A DNA stretch of 64,000 bases from Bacteroidales bacterium (GTDB taxonomy: Bacteria; Bacteroidota; Bacteroidia; Bacteroidales; P3), in NCBI GenBank assembly GCA_024400565.1, contig JAKSMQ010000002.1, positions 1 to 64,000 on the forward strand, read 5' to 3'. A program made the translations under genes and the position numbers. The notes below the pieces were generated by a model, which saw nothing but the letters and a program-made list of their open reading frames with translations, had not been told where the DNA came from and searched no databases. Positions 52,360-61,396 of the stretch are shown piece by piece. Positions within the stretch are counted from its first letter, which is position 1; the number at the start of each line of letters is the position of its first letter.

Positions 52360-53883
52360 TTATCCATTCCTGCGACGAAGAATCTTACCTATCCACTTAT
52401 CTATGATGGAGTTGATGGGTTGGGAGAAGCGGAGTCGGTACACGCCCCACACGGCCAGCACCATGAAGAAAAGGGTGCGTAGACCGGCGTCGCAGAGGAG
52501 CCCCATCTTCCCTTCGACGGGAATAGCAGGAGCCACGAAGCGCGACCACAGGGCATTTCCCATGAAGAGCACCACTATAAAAATCAACACCTTGAGCTGT
52601 TGCCACGAAAGAACGTTGACCTTCTGTTTCAGTCCGAGGAACAGGAGCATGATAATAAAGTAGAGTCCGTAGGCGAACAGGGTTGCACAGGCAGAGCCGT
52701 TCACTCCCCAAAGGGGAATCAGCAGACTGTTGAGCCACAGAGCGGCCACGGTGAGCACCAGTATGAAGATAAGTGAGAAGGGATAGAAGCGGGAGAAATT
52801 GAGGATGTCGGTACCGATGGAGAGCGAGGAGTTCACTATCTTGGACAATCCCAGAAAGAACACTACCCCTACCCCGCCTATGTATTTGTCGCCATTGGGG
52901 ATGAAGGCGAACATGGTATCGAGGTTGATCCAGATAAAGAAGAAGATGAGGGTGGAGACGAGCAACTGATGGAGAGACACCTGGCGGCCCAGTCTGTTCA
53001 CCTCGTTCCAGTCACCGTCTTTTACAGCCTGCGATATCATAGGACGGGAGATGGCTCCCAGCGAACGGTAGGGCACTTCAACGATGTTGGCGATATACGA
53101 GGCTATCGTATAAACGCCTGTGAGTGCCAGACCTACCTTGGCCCCAAGGAACAGCGAGTTGACCAACGGGATGTTTCCTGCCAGGATGGTGAGGGTCATA
53201 AAGAGGGTGTAGAGAAGAATCTCCTTCCGCTTGCGGGCATCAAGTAACTTGGTATCGATTCGGAACGATATCTTTCCGAGGGTCAGCAGGTAGAAGAAAT
53301 CGAGCAGCATCGCTACTGCATACGACCCGCAGAAAAGCATGACAAAGAGGTCGAGAGAGACCACCCCGCGGCCATAAAGGATATAGCATGCCAGGGTCAG
53401 CAGTCGGATGCCTACTTCTCGCACAGCCTTGGGTATAGCTATACGAAGAAGAACATTACTATTAGTCTCGAAAACTGTGAGATAGAGTGCAAAGAAAGTG
53501 AGCGGCAACAGATAATAGACATAATCGACTATCATCGGTGCCTTGGGTGCAAATGCCTGAATCAACTGTTCCTTAAAGAGAAAGAAGGCTATGGCGAACG
53601 CTACAAAACCCACAAACGGCAACAGTATTGTCCACCCGAAGAAGCCGTGGTCGCGACTCTTTTCGTCCTTGAAGAAAGGATAGAATCGGATGATTGAAGC
53701 GTTGGTACCCAGCTGAGCCAGCCCTGAAAAGAGCATGGCGGCATCTACCATCACTCGGGTGAGGCCGATCTCTTCCTCTGTCAGAAGGTCGGTTACGACA
53801 AAGAAGGTGGTAAGGAATCCGATAAATATTCCCAGATAGTTGGCTAAAGCCCCTTTGATACTCTGTCGTGCTATTACACCCAT
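52360..53883 (-). CDS. Polysaccharide flippase (Wzx/MATE-like)
   Basis: The 507-residue protein has about 12-14 membrane segments and the layout of the oligosaccharide flippase superfamily: an N-terminal QSIKGALANYLGIFIGFLTTFFV, then SYIANIVEVPYRSLGAISRPMIS in the middle, and GVNGSACATLFAYGLYFIIM late. Flippases move lipid-linked sugar units across the inner membrane for surface polysaccharide or O-antigen assembly. No glycosyltransferase genes surround it; it is isolated between prfA and prmC. Substrate cannot be inferred. Confidence 0.88.
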   Translation of the reverse strand: MGVIARQSIKGALANYLGIFIGFLTTFFVVTDLLTEEEIGLTRVMVDAAMLFSGLAQLGTNASIIRFYPFFKDEKSRDHGFFGWTILLPFVGFVAFAIAFFLFKEQLIQAFAPKAPMIVDYVYYLLPLTFFALYLTVFETNSNVLLRIAIPKAVREVGIRLLTLACYILYGRGVVSLDLFVMLFCGSYAVAMLLDFFYLLTLGKISFRIDTKLLDARKRKEILLYTLFMTLTILAGNIPLVNSLFLGAKVGLALTGVYTIASYIANIVEVPYRSLGAISRPMISQAVKDGDWNEVNRLGRQVSLHQLLVSTLIFFFIWINLDTMFAFIPNGDKYIGGVGVVFFLGLSKIVNSSLSIGTDILNFSRFYPFSLIFILVLTVAALWLNSLLIPLWGVNGSACATLFAYGLYFIIMLLFLGLKQKVNVLSWQQLKVLIFIVVLFMGNALWSRFVAPAIPVEGKMGLLCDAGLRTLFFMVLAVWGVYRLRFSQPINSIIDKWIGKILRRRNG

Positions 53884-53966
53884 ATATTAATGTATTATAT
53901 ATAATAACGTAGAAAACGGGATTATCATATATGGAGCGTCAGAAAAGTTAGAGAACTTCTCTTTCA

Positions 53967-54842
53967 CTAAGCTTTCCAGGCCACAACCATTCTGTCTTTG
54001 CCTCTGAAATCCTGGTACAGACGGGAATCATAACCCTCTTCGGCCAACATGGTCTGTGTCTCTCTGCCAAGATTCTCATTGATTTCAAGTACCAGCTTTC
54101 CACCCTCAGCCAAAGCCTCTTTGGCCATTCGGGCTATACGGCGATAGAACAACAGCGGGTCGCTATCCGACACAAACAAGGCAAGGTGAGGTTCGTAATC
54201 CAGCACGTTACGACTCATTATCACAGACTCACTCTGTTTGATATAAGGAGGGTTGCTCACTATGAGCGAGGTATCTTTGGGTATCAGCCACCCATCATCT
54301 GCCAATATATCAACCTGACGAAAATCTACTTCTACTCCGTTCTGCGAAGCGTTTTCTTTGGCGACCTTTATGGCCTCTGCTGAAACATCGACTGCCGATA
54401 CCATAGCCTGAGGAAACTGTTTCTTCACAGCTATGGCAATGCACCCGCTACCTGTGCAAAGATCCACAATACGAGTAGGGCTAATGATATTGGAGGCTAT
54501 CCACTGAACAATCTCTTCAGTTTCTGGGCGGGGTATCAGCGTATGCTCGGACACGTTTATTCTGCAGTCACAGAAATCCGTATAGCCGATAATATGTTGT
54601 ATGGGACGCTGTTTCTTGAGGTCCTCTATTGCCCAATGGAACTTCAAGAGATCGCTCTGGTTAATAGTAGATTCTCTATTGAGAAGGAGTGTGGTGGTAT
54701 TCCAACCCAAGTAGGCCTCAAAAAGCATACGGGTCATCTGACGGATTTCACCTTCTGGGTATAAATCCGAAAGTGCCGTTAGAAACTGACGCTCAACATC
54801 GCGAACGCGATTGGAGGAGAACTGAATCTGAGTTGTATTCAT
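53967..54842 (-). CDS. prmC: Release factor glutamine methyltransferase PrmC (HemK)
   Basis: PrmC methylates the GGQ glutamine of RF1 and RF2, stimulating termination. The product has an N-terminal helical domain, then the Rossmann methyltransferase with IVDLCTGSGCIAIAV (SAM), PRPETEEIV and the NPPY motif SNPPYIKQSE that places the target amide. The start at 54842 (MNTTQIQFSSNRV, 291 residues) is chosen because it lies 7 bp after the rnhA stop; an ATG at 54884 would overlap rnhA by 35 bp. It is coupled to rnhA. prfA, its substrate gene, is separated only by the flippase. Confidence 0.92.
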   Translation of the reverse strand: MNTTQIQFSSNRVRDVERQFLTALSDLYPEGEIRQMTRMLFEAYLGWNTTTLLLNRESTINQSDLLKFHWAIEDLKKQRPIQHIIGYTDFCDCRINVSEHTLIPRPETEEIVQWIASNIISPTRIVDLCTGSGCIAIAVKKQFPQAMVSAVDVSAEAIKVAKENASQNGVEVDFRQVDILADDGWLIPKDTSLIVSNPPYIKQSESVIMSRNVLDYEPHLALFVSDSDPLLFYRRIARMAKEALAEGGKLVLEINENLGRETQTMLAEEGYDSRLYQDFRGKDRMVVAWKA

Positions 54843-54849
54843 AGATGTG

Positions 54850-55536
54850 TCATCCTTTTCGGCCGAAGTCGGCAGGTATCTCACCCCACAGTTCTGTATC
54901 CCACTTACATATCTGCGTGGAATAAGTATTGTTGCACAGCCAGGTCTCTGCCCTACGAATTATTTCGTATAGTTCTTGAGTCTCTGGGGTTAACGGCAGT
55001 TTTGACTTGCACTCCTTTTTGGCTATCCAGCCCATTGCTATCTTGGAGTCGGAATAGAGCGGCATCGGCAGATTGTTCTTCTTCAGATAGGCTAGCCCAT
55101 GAACAATGGCAAGAAACTCACCGATATTATTTGTTCCAACCGGAGCCTTGAACTTGAACAGCTGCTGACGGGAGGCTACATGAACCCCCTGATATTCCAT
55201 CACTCCAGGATTACCACTACAGGCTGCATCAACAGCCAGGCTATTCAGCTCAGGCACATGCTGGTCGGGCAGGTGTGGCAGGATTGTGGTCATCCCTGCA
55301 GCATCTACACCTACTATGAAACTCTTCTTGGCAGCGGCTGGTTTTGTTCCCGAGCCTGGTTCTACACTTGTGGGTCCTAAACGAAAGGCTTGCTCGGCAA
55401 GTGAACGGGACTCGAAGGACTTGAACTTAGCACCCTGCACACCTTTTACCTGCTTCTCACATTCCGACCAGGTTGTGTAAATACCGGGGGTATTACCTTG
55501 CCAGACCACATAGAACTTGGGAGTCTTCTTTGCCAT
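54850..55536 (-). CDS. rnhA: Ribonuclease H with N-terminal hybrid-binding domain
   Basis: RNase HI cleaves RNA in RNA-DNA hybrids. The 228-residue product has the eukaryotic-style N-terminal hybrid-binding domain (FYVVWQGNTPGIYTTWSECEKQVKG, residues about 7-55), a linker, and an RNase H domain with the acid residues in VDAACSGNPG, NNIGEFLAIVHGL and YSDSKIAMGW; the last acid is in GEIPADFGRKG. Both domains are typical for Bacteroidota RNase H. It starts the transcript shared with prmC. Confidence 0.93.
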   Translation of the reverse strand: MAKKTPKFYVVWQGNTPGIYTTWSECEKQVKGVQGAKFKSFESRSLAEQAFRLGPTSVEPGSGTKPAAAKKSFIVGVDAAGMTTILPHLPDQHVPELNSLAVDAACSGNPGVMEYQGVHVASRQQLFKFKAPVGTNNIGEFLAIVHGLAYLKKNNLPMPLYSDSKIAMGWIAKKECKSKLPLTPETQELYEIIRRAETWLCNNTYSTQICKWDTELWGEIPADFGRKG

Positions 55537-55647
55537 AGGAGAAATTTCTAGAGATTATGATTGAAATATTGAGTGGAACAGATATATAAGGTATAGAGCT
55601 TAGAATATATATAGTATTGAGCCAAAGGCTGGAACAGAATTAGAAAA

Positions 55648-55677
55648 GAAGCGGCCACGCCAAAGCGTAGCCACTTC
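55648..55677 (-). terminator. Rho-independent terminator after tsf
   Basis: On the minus strand GAAGTGGCTACGC pairs with GCGTGGCCGCTTC (13 bp including two G-U pairs) around a TTTG loop, then TTTTC. It lies about 25 bp after the tsf stop and closes the ribosomal-protein cluster. Confidence 0.8.
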
Positions 55678-55701
55678 AAGATTTACTATAAGTATAGGTG
55701 A

Positions 55702-56691
55702 TTAAGCACCAAGTTCGAGACGTTTGAATTCAGTGCACTTGAGCTCTTTGTCAGCCTTACCCATGAAGTCCTTAACAGTGCTCTTGTCGTCACCCATTGC
55801 ATATTCCTGCTCCATAAGGGTGTTCTCTTTGAAGAACTTGTTAAGACGGCCGTTAGCGATACCGTTAATCTTGTTCATGTCAAGAGCTGCGGTAGCCTTA
55901 GCACCTTCTTCTTCCTTAATCTGCTTAGCGAGAGCAACCTGTTCTTCGGTGATCCAGCCCTTAGCACAGTTGGAAGCCATATGTTCCTCAGAGTCTACGT
56001 GAGCGGGGTTGATACCGTTCTTCTTGAGAACGCTCTCAACCTGCTTGTTAACGAGTTCCTCTTTGGTCTTCTCGATAGCAACCTTAAGCTCGTTGTCCTT
56101 GGTCTCCTGGGGGATGGAAGCAGCGTCAACAGCGATAGGTTTCATAGCTACAACCTGCATTGCAATACCATGACCGATCTCATCGTAACCTTCCTTGTTC
56201 ATACCAACGAGAGAAGCCATACGATTACCATTGTGGATGTAAGCGTAAACTACGGGAGCATCGATAGCCTCAAAGTGAGCAACCTCTATCTTCTCACCAA
56301 TCTTGGCAATCTGGTCGGTAATGTTGTCAGCAACAGTACGGCCGTCCATTTCCATAGCGAGAACCTCTTCCTTGGTGTGGAGGCCTTTAGCCATAGCAGC
56401 GTCGATGATGCTATTGGTGAAAGCAACGAAATCAGCATTGGTAGCAACGAAGTCGGTTTCGCAGCTTACCATGATGATAGCACCATAGTTGCCATTGCTT
56501 TTAGCGAGAACGCAACCTTCGTTAGCGTCGCGGTCAGCACGTTTAGCAGCCATTTTCTGACCCTTCTGACGGAGGAAGTCAATAGCCTTATCGAAGTCAC
56601 CATCGCATTCTACGAGAGCCTTCTTGCAATCCATCATACCTACACCAGTAAGCTGACGGAGCTCATTTACTTGTTTAGCAGTAATTGCCAT
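55702..56691 (-). CDS. tsf: Elongation factor Ts
   Basis: EF-Ts exchanges GDP for GTP on EF-Tu. The 329-residue product has the N-terminal UBA-like VNELRQLTGVGMMDCKKAL, the TDFVATNADF core and coiled-coil and C-terminal regions. It is longer than the E. coli factor (283), as usual in Bacteroidota. It follows rpsB after 35 bp, the classical rpsB-tsf pair, and is last before a strong terminator. Codon use is strongly biased. Confidence 0.97.
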   Translation of the reverse strand: MAITAKQVNELRQLTGVGMMDCKKALVECDGDFDKAIDFLRQKGQKMAAKRADRDANEGCVLAKSNGNYGAIIMVSCETDFVATNADFVAFTNSIIDAAMAKGLHTKEEVLAMEMDGRTVADNITDQIAKIGEKIEVAHFEAIDAPVVYAYIHNGNRMASLVGMNKEGYDEIGHGIAMQVVAMKPIAVDAASIPQETKDNELKVAIEKTKEELVNKQVESVLKKNGINPAHVDSEEHMASNCAKGWITEEQVALAKQIKEEEGAKATAALDMNKINGIANGRLNKFFKENTLMEQEYAMGDDKSTVKDFMGKADKELKCTEFKRLELGA

Positions 56692-56726
56692 AATGTTTAG
56701 TTCTTTTTGATGGTTATTAGATAAGA

Positions 56727-57551
56727 TTACTCAGCGTCTTTGGTTTCTTCGCTCTTGGCAGCGGATTTACGGGGACGACGAGCACGACCTTCTTCGCGAC
56801 GAGCGGGAGCTTCTTCTACTACCTCTTCGCCTTCAGCCTCTGCAGCGTTAGCCTCTTTGTCAAGCATACGCTCGTTGAGACCTTCCTGAATAGCCTCGGC
56901 CATGTATTTGAGGATGGCCTTGATGGACTTGGAAGCGTCATCATTTGCAGGTACGGGGAAGTCGATAAGATCGGGGTTGCAGTTGGTATCAACGATAGCG
57001 AAGGTGGGGATGTTAAGGCGGCGAGCCTCAGCAACGGCAATGTGCTCCTTGTTAATATCGATGATGAAAAGTGCGCTGGGAAGACGGTTGAGGTCAGCGA
57101 TGGAACCGAGGTTCTTGTCGAGCTTAGCACGTTCGCGCTGAATCTGGAGACGTTCACGCTTTGAGATGTTGTCAAAAGCCTTGTCGTGCATCATCTGATC
57201 GAGGTTGTTCATTTTCTTAACAGCCTTACGGATGGTGGTGAAGTTGGTAAGCATACCACCAGGCCAACGCTCAGTTACGAAGGGCATGTCAACGCTCTTA
57301 GCGATTTCACTTACTACCTCTTTAGCCTGCTTTTTGGTGGCTACAAAGAGAACCTTCTTACCGCTCTTTGCAATCTGCTTGAGTGCTGTAGCTGCATCTT
57401 CAGCCTTAGCGATAGTTTTCTGAAGGTCGATTACATGAATACCATTGTGCTCCTTGAAAATATAGGGAGCCATTTTGGGATTCCATTTTCTTTTGAGGTG
57501 ACCAAAGTGGCAACCAGCCTCGAGGAGTTCTTCAAATTTTAACTCTGTCAT
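56727..57551 (-). CDS. rpsB: 30S ribosomal protein S2
   Basis: The 274-residue product has the S2 core, from LLEAGCHFGHLKRKWNPKMAPYIF to PVPANDDASKSIKAIL, and a long charged C-terminal tail (about residue 240 on, rich in Glu, Arg and Lys) that other Bacteroidota S2 proteins also carry. A 175-bp gap separates it from rpsI; this gap contains a 9-bp repeat and a TACTTTG box (57593-57587), a variant -7 element, so rpsB-tsf may have an extra promoter. Confidence 0.97.
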   Translation of the reverse strand: MTELKFEELLEAGCHFGHLKRKWNPKMAPYIFKEHNGIHVIDLQKTIAKAEDAATALKQIAKSGKKVLFVATKKQAKEVVSEIAKSVDMPFVTERWPGGMLTNFTTIRKAVKKMNNLDQMMHDKAFDNISKRERLQIQRERAKLDKNLGSIADLNRLPSALFIIDINKEHIAVAEARRLNIPTFAIVDTNCNPDLIDFPVPANDDASKSIKAILKYMAEAIQEGLNERMLDKEANAAEAEGEEVVEEAPARREEGRARRPRKSAAKSEETKDAE

Positions 57552-57670
57552 TGTGTTTTGATGTTTACATTCCGTTTAGTCAATTGCAAAGTAGTTCGGT
57601 TGAAGTCTCGGCAATTTGGATACTAAACAATTAATATTATAAAGGTTAATTATCAGCGGAGAAAGCAAGA

Positions 57671-57706
57671 TAGGTCTTATAAGCCCTAATGGTCCTATAA
57701 GTCCTA
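57671..57706. repeat. Four 9-bp tandem units (TAAGTCCTA family)
   Basis: TAGGTCTTA, TAAGCCCTA, ATGGTCCTA and TAAGTCCTA follow each other at exact 9-bp steps, in the rpsI-rpsB gap. Units share the C-x-TA end. No palindrome is present. The repeat is decayed, with 5-8 matches per unit. Confidence 0.55.
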
Positions 57707-57726
57707 TCAAGCAGAAAGATCCAATA

Positions 57727-58113
57727 CTAACGTTTGCTGAACTGGAAGCGCTTGCGAGCTTTGGGCTGACCGGGTTTCTTTCTCTCGACCATACGGGGGT
57801 CGCGGGTGAGGAGACCTTTAGCCTTAAGAGCGGGGCGATCTTCTACATTGTTCTCACAAAGAGCACGGGCGATGGCCATACGGAGAGCCTCAGCCTGACC
57901 GGTGATTCCACCGCCATCGAGGTTGGCCTTTACATCCCACTTACCTTCTGCCTCAGCAACCTGGAAAGCCTGGTTTACGATGAACTGAAGGGGACCAGTA
58001 GGGAAATATTCTTTGTAATCTCTTCCGTTAACGGTGATGGTACCATTGCCGGCGGTCATATAAATGCGGGCAACAGCGGTCTTTCTTCTACCTATAGTGT
58101 TGATTACTTCCAT
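57727..58113 (-). CDS. rpsI: 30S ribosomal protein S9
   Basis: S9 binds the 16S rRNA head and touches P-site tRNA by its C-terminal arm. The 128-residue product has GRRKTAVARIYMTAGNG, the GGGITGQAEALRMAIARAL core, and the basic end KARKRFQFSKR with terminal Arg. It begins 5 bp after rplM, the universal L13-S9 pair. Confidence 0.98.
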   Translation of the reverse strand: MEVINTIGRRKTAVARIYMTAGNGTITVNGRDYKEYFPTGPLQFIVNQAFQVAEAEGKWDVKANLDGGGITGQAEALRMAIARALCENNVEDRPALKAKGLLTRDPRMVERKKPGQPKARKRFQFSKR

Positions 58114-58118
58114 GATCT

Positions 58119-58574
58119 TTATCTTACGTCGTTAATATTGATAGCTTTGGGATTCTGTCCCTGATGAGGATGTTCGGTACCTACATAAATGTAGAGGTTG
58201 CGATAGAGCTGAGCACCAAGGCGGTTCTTGGGGAGCATACCACGGATAGCATGTTCGAGAACGCGCTCGGGATGACTAGCAAGCACTTTAGCGGGGGTAG
58301 TTTCGCGCTGACCTCCGGGATAGCCAGTGTAGTGCTGATAAATCTTATCGGTCATTTTTTTGCCCGTCAACACAATCTTCTCAGCATTGATAATGATTAC
58401 GTTGTCACCACAGTCAACGTGGGGGGTGTAGCAAGGCTTGGTTTTGCCACGGAGGATGTTAGCAACTCTGGTTGCGAGACGTCCTACAGTCTGGTTTTCT
58501 GCGTCTACAAGAACCCATTCTTTCTTAACGGTATTCTTGTTGGCGGATACGGTCTTGTAACTTAAAGTATTCAT
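58119..58574 (-). CDS. rplM: 50S ribosomal protein L13
   Basis: The 151-residue product has the L13 blocks WVLVDAENQTVGRLATRVANILRGK, NVIIINAEKIVLTG, YTGYPGG and ILEHAIRGMLPKNRLG-like (here VLEHAIRGMLPKNRLG). It opens the rplM-rpsI-rpsB-tsf cluster. A consensus promoter lies about 100 bp upstream. Confidence 0.97.
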   Translation of the reverse strand: MNTLSYKTVSANKNTVKKEWVLVDAENQTVGRLATRVANILRGKTKPCYTPHVDCGDNVIIINAEKIVLTGKKMTDKIYQHYTGYPGGQRETTPAKVLASHPERVLEHAIRGMLPKNRLGAQLYRNLYIYVGTEHPHQGQNPKAININDVR

Positions 58575-58676
58575 TTCCTTTAATGATGATTCTATTTTTT
58601 ATTCCTTCAAAAAAGTAGTAGTTTCGGGCTCGAACGGGCATTGAATCTAACCCTATTCCACTATTTTTTGAGCGTG

Positions 58677-58708
58677 CAAAAGTACAACTAATTTTTGGAC
58701 TGACCAAA
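58677..58708 (-). promoter_or_regulatory. Promoter of the rplM cluster
   Basis: On the minus strand TTTG at 58708-58705 and TACTTTTG at 58684-58677 are separated by 20 bp. The leader to rplM is about 95 nt. I see no clear ribosomal-protein binding structure in it. Confidence 0.7.
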
Positions 58709-58838
58709 TTTGTTTCATTACTTTAGCTATTTTTTTGTAAATTTTAGCACTAATCACATATTTATCAACCTGAAATACTAACAATTACATAAAACTTAAC
58801 ATTTATATATTTTTTACCCTTACTTGCAGCCAAAACCT

Positions 58839-58880
58839 CTTAATTTTGTGGAGTTTTAGAAAGTTATTAACAAAATTAAG
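58839..58880. promoter_or_regulatory. Inverted repeat carrying two face-to-face -7 elements
   Basis: CTTAATTTTGT (58839-58849) and ACAAAATTAAG (58870-58880) are perfect 11-bp inverted arms with a 20-bp centre. Each arm contains TAATTTTG (TAnnTTTG) pointing toward the other. It lies alone in the gap 58709-58972 between the rplM promoter and the rpmF terminator; the rest of that gap is AT-rich and shows no gene. Could be an operator. Confidence 0.35.
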
Positions 58881-58972
58881 TGGAAACGAAACCAGAATTC
58901 AGGGATGAACGCTGTATTCAATTGAAAATAAGCTGTTACAAGCCATTTACAGATGCCCTTAATGAAAACAAC

Positions 58973-58998
58973 AAGCGGTACCAGATTTGGTACCGCTT
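58973..58998 (-). terminator. Terminator of the yceD-rpmF transcript
   Basis: AAGCGGTACC (58973-58982) and GGTACCGCTT (58989-58998) form a perfect 10-bp stem with a 6-nt loop; on the minus strand GTTGTTTTC follows. It lies 28 bp after the rpmF stop. Confidence 0.65.
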
Positions 58999-59025
58999 TC
59001 ATCTAAGCCTAATGCTAACCGCGAA

Positions 59026-59211
59026 TTATTCTTCAGTATTCTTCTCAATAGCGAGTTTACCTCTGTAGTAGCCGCACTCGGGGCATACGTGGTGGGTAAG
59101 AATCTGAGCACCGCAGTTGCTGCAAGTTGTCAGCTGGGGAGCTTTAAGGCTGTCATGCGTTCTTCTCTTTGCAGTTCTTGTCTGTGAGAATCTGTGTTTT
59201 GGATGTGGCAT
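59026..59211 (-). CDS. rpmF: 50S ribosomal protein L32
   Basis: The 61-residue product has the L32 start MPHPKHRFSQTRTAKRRTHD and a zinc ribbon CSNCGAQILTHHVCPECG with all four cysteines. It follows yceD after 29 bp, the normal pair. In many bacteria plsX and fabH follow; here a terminator does. Confidence 0.97.
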   Translation of the reverse strand: MPHPKHRFSQTRTAKRRTHDSLKAPQLTTCSNCGAQILTHHVCPECGYYRGKLAIEKNTEE

Positions 59212-59240
59212 AGTTAATACTTTTTTATTATTATTTTATT

Positions 59241-59783
59241 TTATTTCAAGTCAAGAAGTTTCGCCCATCTGGGATCCACTTCGTTTGGAGTGCTAGCCTT
59301 ATCTTCGTCCGTCTCTTCGTCTGCCACTCCGGTGATGTATTGCAACATTTCCTGGTCGCATGTAGGATTTCCTTCTTCATCATCGGGATGAACATGCTGC
59401 ATAGGCATTGCTACTGCTACATATTCATACATCCATTGTGCTATATCTATCTTATATGCACTCGTGGGCAGTATCACCTCGTCTTCTCTATCACTCGTCT
59501 CGGTGTCGCTGAACTTCACACACAAAATCTCTTCTCCTTCAACTGGCACCTCCATCTCTCCAAGGCATCGGTCGCACTCTGCTTTCATTATGCCGGAAAA
59601 AGAAAAGTTTATCATCAACAGACGTTCAGTTTTCTCTAATTTAACCATGAAACGTACTGTTCCCTGGCTTAATTCTTCATTTTCAAAGCTACTGAAGAAA
59701 GCGTCATCAAGCATATATTCATACTCGTAACAACCTGTCTTCAAGCCACTAAACTGAATAGTCGTATCTATTTTACTCTTCAT
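59241..59783 (-). CDS. yceD: DUF177/YceD protein
   Basis: The 180-residue product belongs to the YceD family, conserved upstream of rpmF and linked to 23S rRNA accumulation. It has the core block MKAECDRCLGEMEVPVEGEEILCVKF, with paired Cys, and the end PNEVDPRWAKLLDL. The ATG at 59783 is preferred over a GTG two codons upstream. A -7 element lies 22 bp upstream. Confidence 0.9.
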   Translation of the reverse strand: MKSKIDTTIQFSGLKTGCYEYEYMLDDAFFSSFENEELSQGTVRFMVKLEKTERLLMINFSFSGIMKAECDRCLGEMEVPVEGEEILCVKFSDTETSDREDEVILPTSAYKIDIAQWMYEYVAVAMPMQHVHPDDEEGNPTCDQEMLQYITGVADEETDEDKASTPNEVDPRWAKLLDLK

Positions 59784-59804
59784 TTCCACACACTAATGAA
59801 TTTG

Positions 59805-59812
59805 CAAAGATA
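59805..59812 (-). promoter_or_regulatory. -7 element upstream of yceD
   Basis: The minus strand reads TATCTTTG. Leader about 15-20 nt. The -33 region is a run of A/T without clear TTTG. Confidence 0.45.
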
Positions 59813-59893
59813 CAACTTTTTCTGATATTGGTAAAAAAAAGTTGTTGAAAACTAAAAAAAATAGCAGAAATTATGCTGAAAGAGTAGTCGTCT

Positions 59894-61186
59894 TTACTCT
59901 GCTACGACCTCTCCCATGAGGTCGTTTTCCATAGCAGAAGTAATCTTCACTCTATAGAACCCGCCTACCTGAAGAGTCATATCTCCTGCTATTAATACTT
60001 CATCATCTACCTCAGGAGAGTCGTACTCGGTTCGACCCACCCAATATTCACCTTCTTTGCGGTCAACAATAACTTTATAAGCATGACCAACCTTAGCTTC
60101 GTTCTTTTGGAGAGAAATCTGTTCCTGAATAGCCATCAGTTCGTCTACACGACGCTGCTTTTCCTCGTCATCGATAGGATCGCCCATCTCGTAGGCTGCA
60201 GTTCCTTCTTCGGGAGAATAGGCGAAACACCCCATTCGGTCGAATCGTGCTTCTTCAACAAAGGCCTTCAGTTCCTCAAACTCTTCTTCTGTTTCGCCAG
60301 GATAGCCGACAATGAAGGTCGTTCTAATAGCCACATCGGGCATTTTGACTCTGAACTGCTTCATCAATGCCAGCGTACCCTCCCTATCAATACCTCTCTG
60401 CATTGATTTAAGAATCCTACTATTGATATGCTGCAAAGGAATATCTATATAGTTGCAGATATTATCATGAGAGAGCATTACCTCGAGTGCATCTTCGGGG
60501 AAAGAGGTGGGATACGTGTAATGCAGGCGTATCCACTCCGCACCACTCTCGTTAGCCAAACGCTCCAGTAATTCACCCAAGCAGCGTTTCCCGTATAGAT
60601 CCAGTCCGTAATAGGTAGTATCCTGAGCTATTACTATTATCTCCTTAATGCCTGAATCAACCATCTTCTTGGCTTCAGCAACGAGATCGTCGATAGGCCT
60701 TGAAACATGAGCACCTCTAATCAATGGTATTGCACAATAGGAGCAACGGCGATTGCAGCCTTCAGAAATCTTGAGAAAACCATAATGTCTGGGTGTACTC
60801 AATCTACGTTCCGACTCAAAATAGCCAGAATAAGCCTCAATCAATGAAGCAACAAGTTCATTCCACTGATGGACACCGAAAAAGGCATCAATTTCAGGAA
60901 TCTCTTGCTGTAATTCTTTTTTATATCGTTCAATCAAGCAGCCGACAGCGATTATCTTTCGTGCCTTGCGGCCTTTCTGTTTTATTTCTACCTGTTCTAG
61001 AAGGGTATTGATTGACTCTTCCTTTGCATCACCAATAAAACCACATGTGTTGATAATGATAATGTCGCAATCATTCTTCTGTCGGTCATAATATACCTCA
61101 AAACCTGCATTATAGAGATGACCTCCTATATTTTCGGAATCTACTGTATTCTTCGAACAACCAAGTGTAATGATATTGACTTTCAT
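59894..61186 (-). CDS. rimO: Ribosomal protein S12 methylthiotransferase RimO
   Basis: RimO adds a methylthio group to Asp of ribosomal protein S12. The 430-residue product has the N-terminal auxiliary-cluster domain with cysteines in LGCSKNTVDSE, NTCGFIGDAKEES and VGCLIERY, then the radical SAM motif GCNRRCSYCAIP, and a C-terminal TRAM domain. The LGCSKN beginning and the length are those of RimO rather than MiaB. It lies between ftsY and yceD with its own putative -7 element. Confidence 0.95.
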   Translation of the reverse strand: MKVNIITLGCSKNTVDSENIGGHLYNAGFEVYYDRQKNDCDIIIINTCGFIGDAKEESINTLLEQVEIKQKGRKARKIIAVGCLIERYKKELQQEIPEIDAFFGVHQWNELVASLIEAYSGYFESERRLSTPRHYGFLKISEGCNRRCSYCAIPLIRGAHVSRPIDDLVAEAKKMVDSGIKEIIVIAQDTTYYGLDLYGKRCLGELLERLANESGAEWIRLHYTYPTSFPEDALEVMLSHDNICNYIDIPLQHINSRILKSMQRGIDREGTLALMKQFRVKMPDVAIRTTFIVGYPGETEEEFEELKAFVEEARFDRMGCFAYSPEEGTAAYEMGDPIDDEEKQRRVDELMAIQEQISLQKNEAKVGHAYKVIVDRKEGEYWVGRTEYDSPEVDDEVLIAGDMTLQVGGFYRVKITSAMENDLMGEVVAE

Positions 61187-61224
61187 ATATGAACAAAAAG
61201 AGATAATTGATGATTGATTTACAT

Positions 61225-61232
61225 CAAAGATA
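61225..61232 (-). promoter_or_regulatory. -7 element upstream of rimO
   Basis: The minus strand reads TATCTTTG, 39 bp before the rimO ATG; a second TATCTTTG lies at 61298-61291. Neither has a clear -33 partner. Confidence 0.35.
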
Positions 61233-61396
61233 AAGGTATGGTGGAAAACTAATCATGTTCTAACAAAAGGATTCAAACATCTTACCGCTCCAAAGATATA
61301 ATGCCGAGTTCTTAAGCATAAGAAACTAATAGGATTTTAATTTCTATCCGATAATCCTCGCTCAAGATTCAATTCCCAACTCTTAGTAGAAGATAT

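Noticed and set aside
58621..58665. tRNA T-arm-like sequence (CTCGAACGGGC)
   Set aside because: The arms do not pair and no anticodon or acceptor stem can be built.
58880..59068. 62-codon frame on the plus strand starting GTG
   Set aside because: It runs through the rpmF terminator and into the rpmF gene, and has no family similarity.
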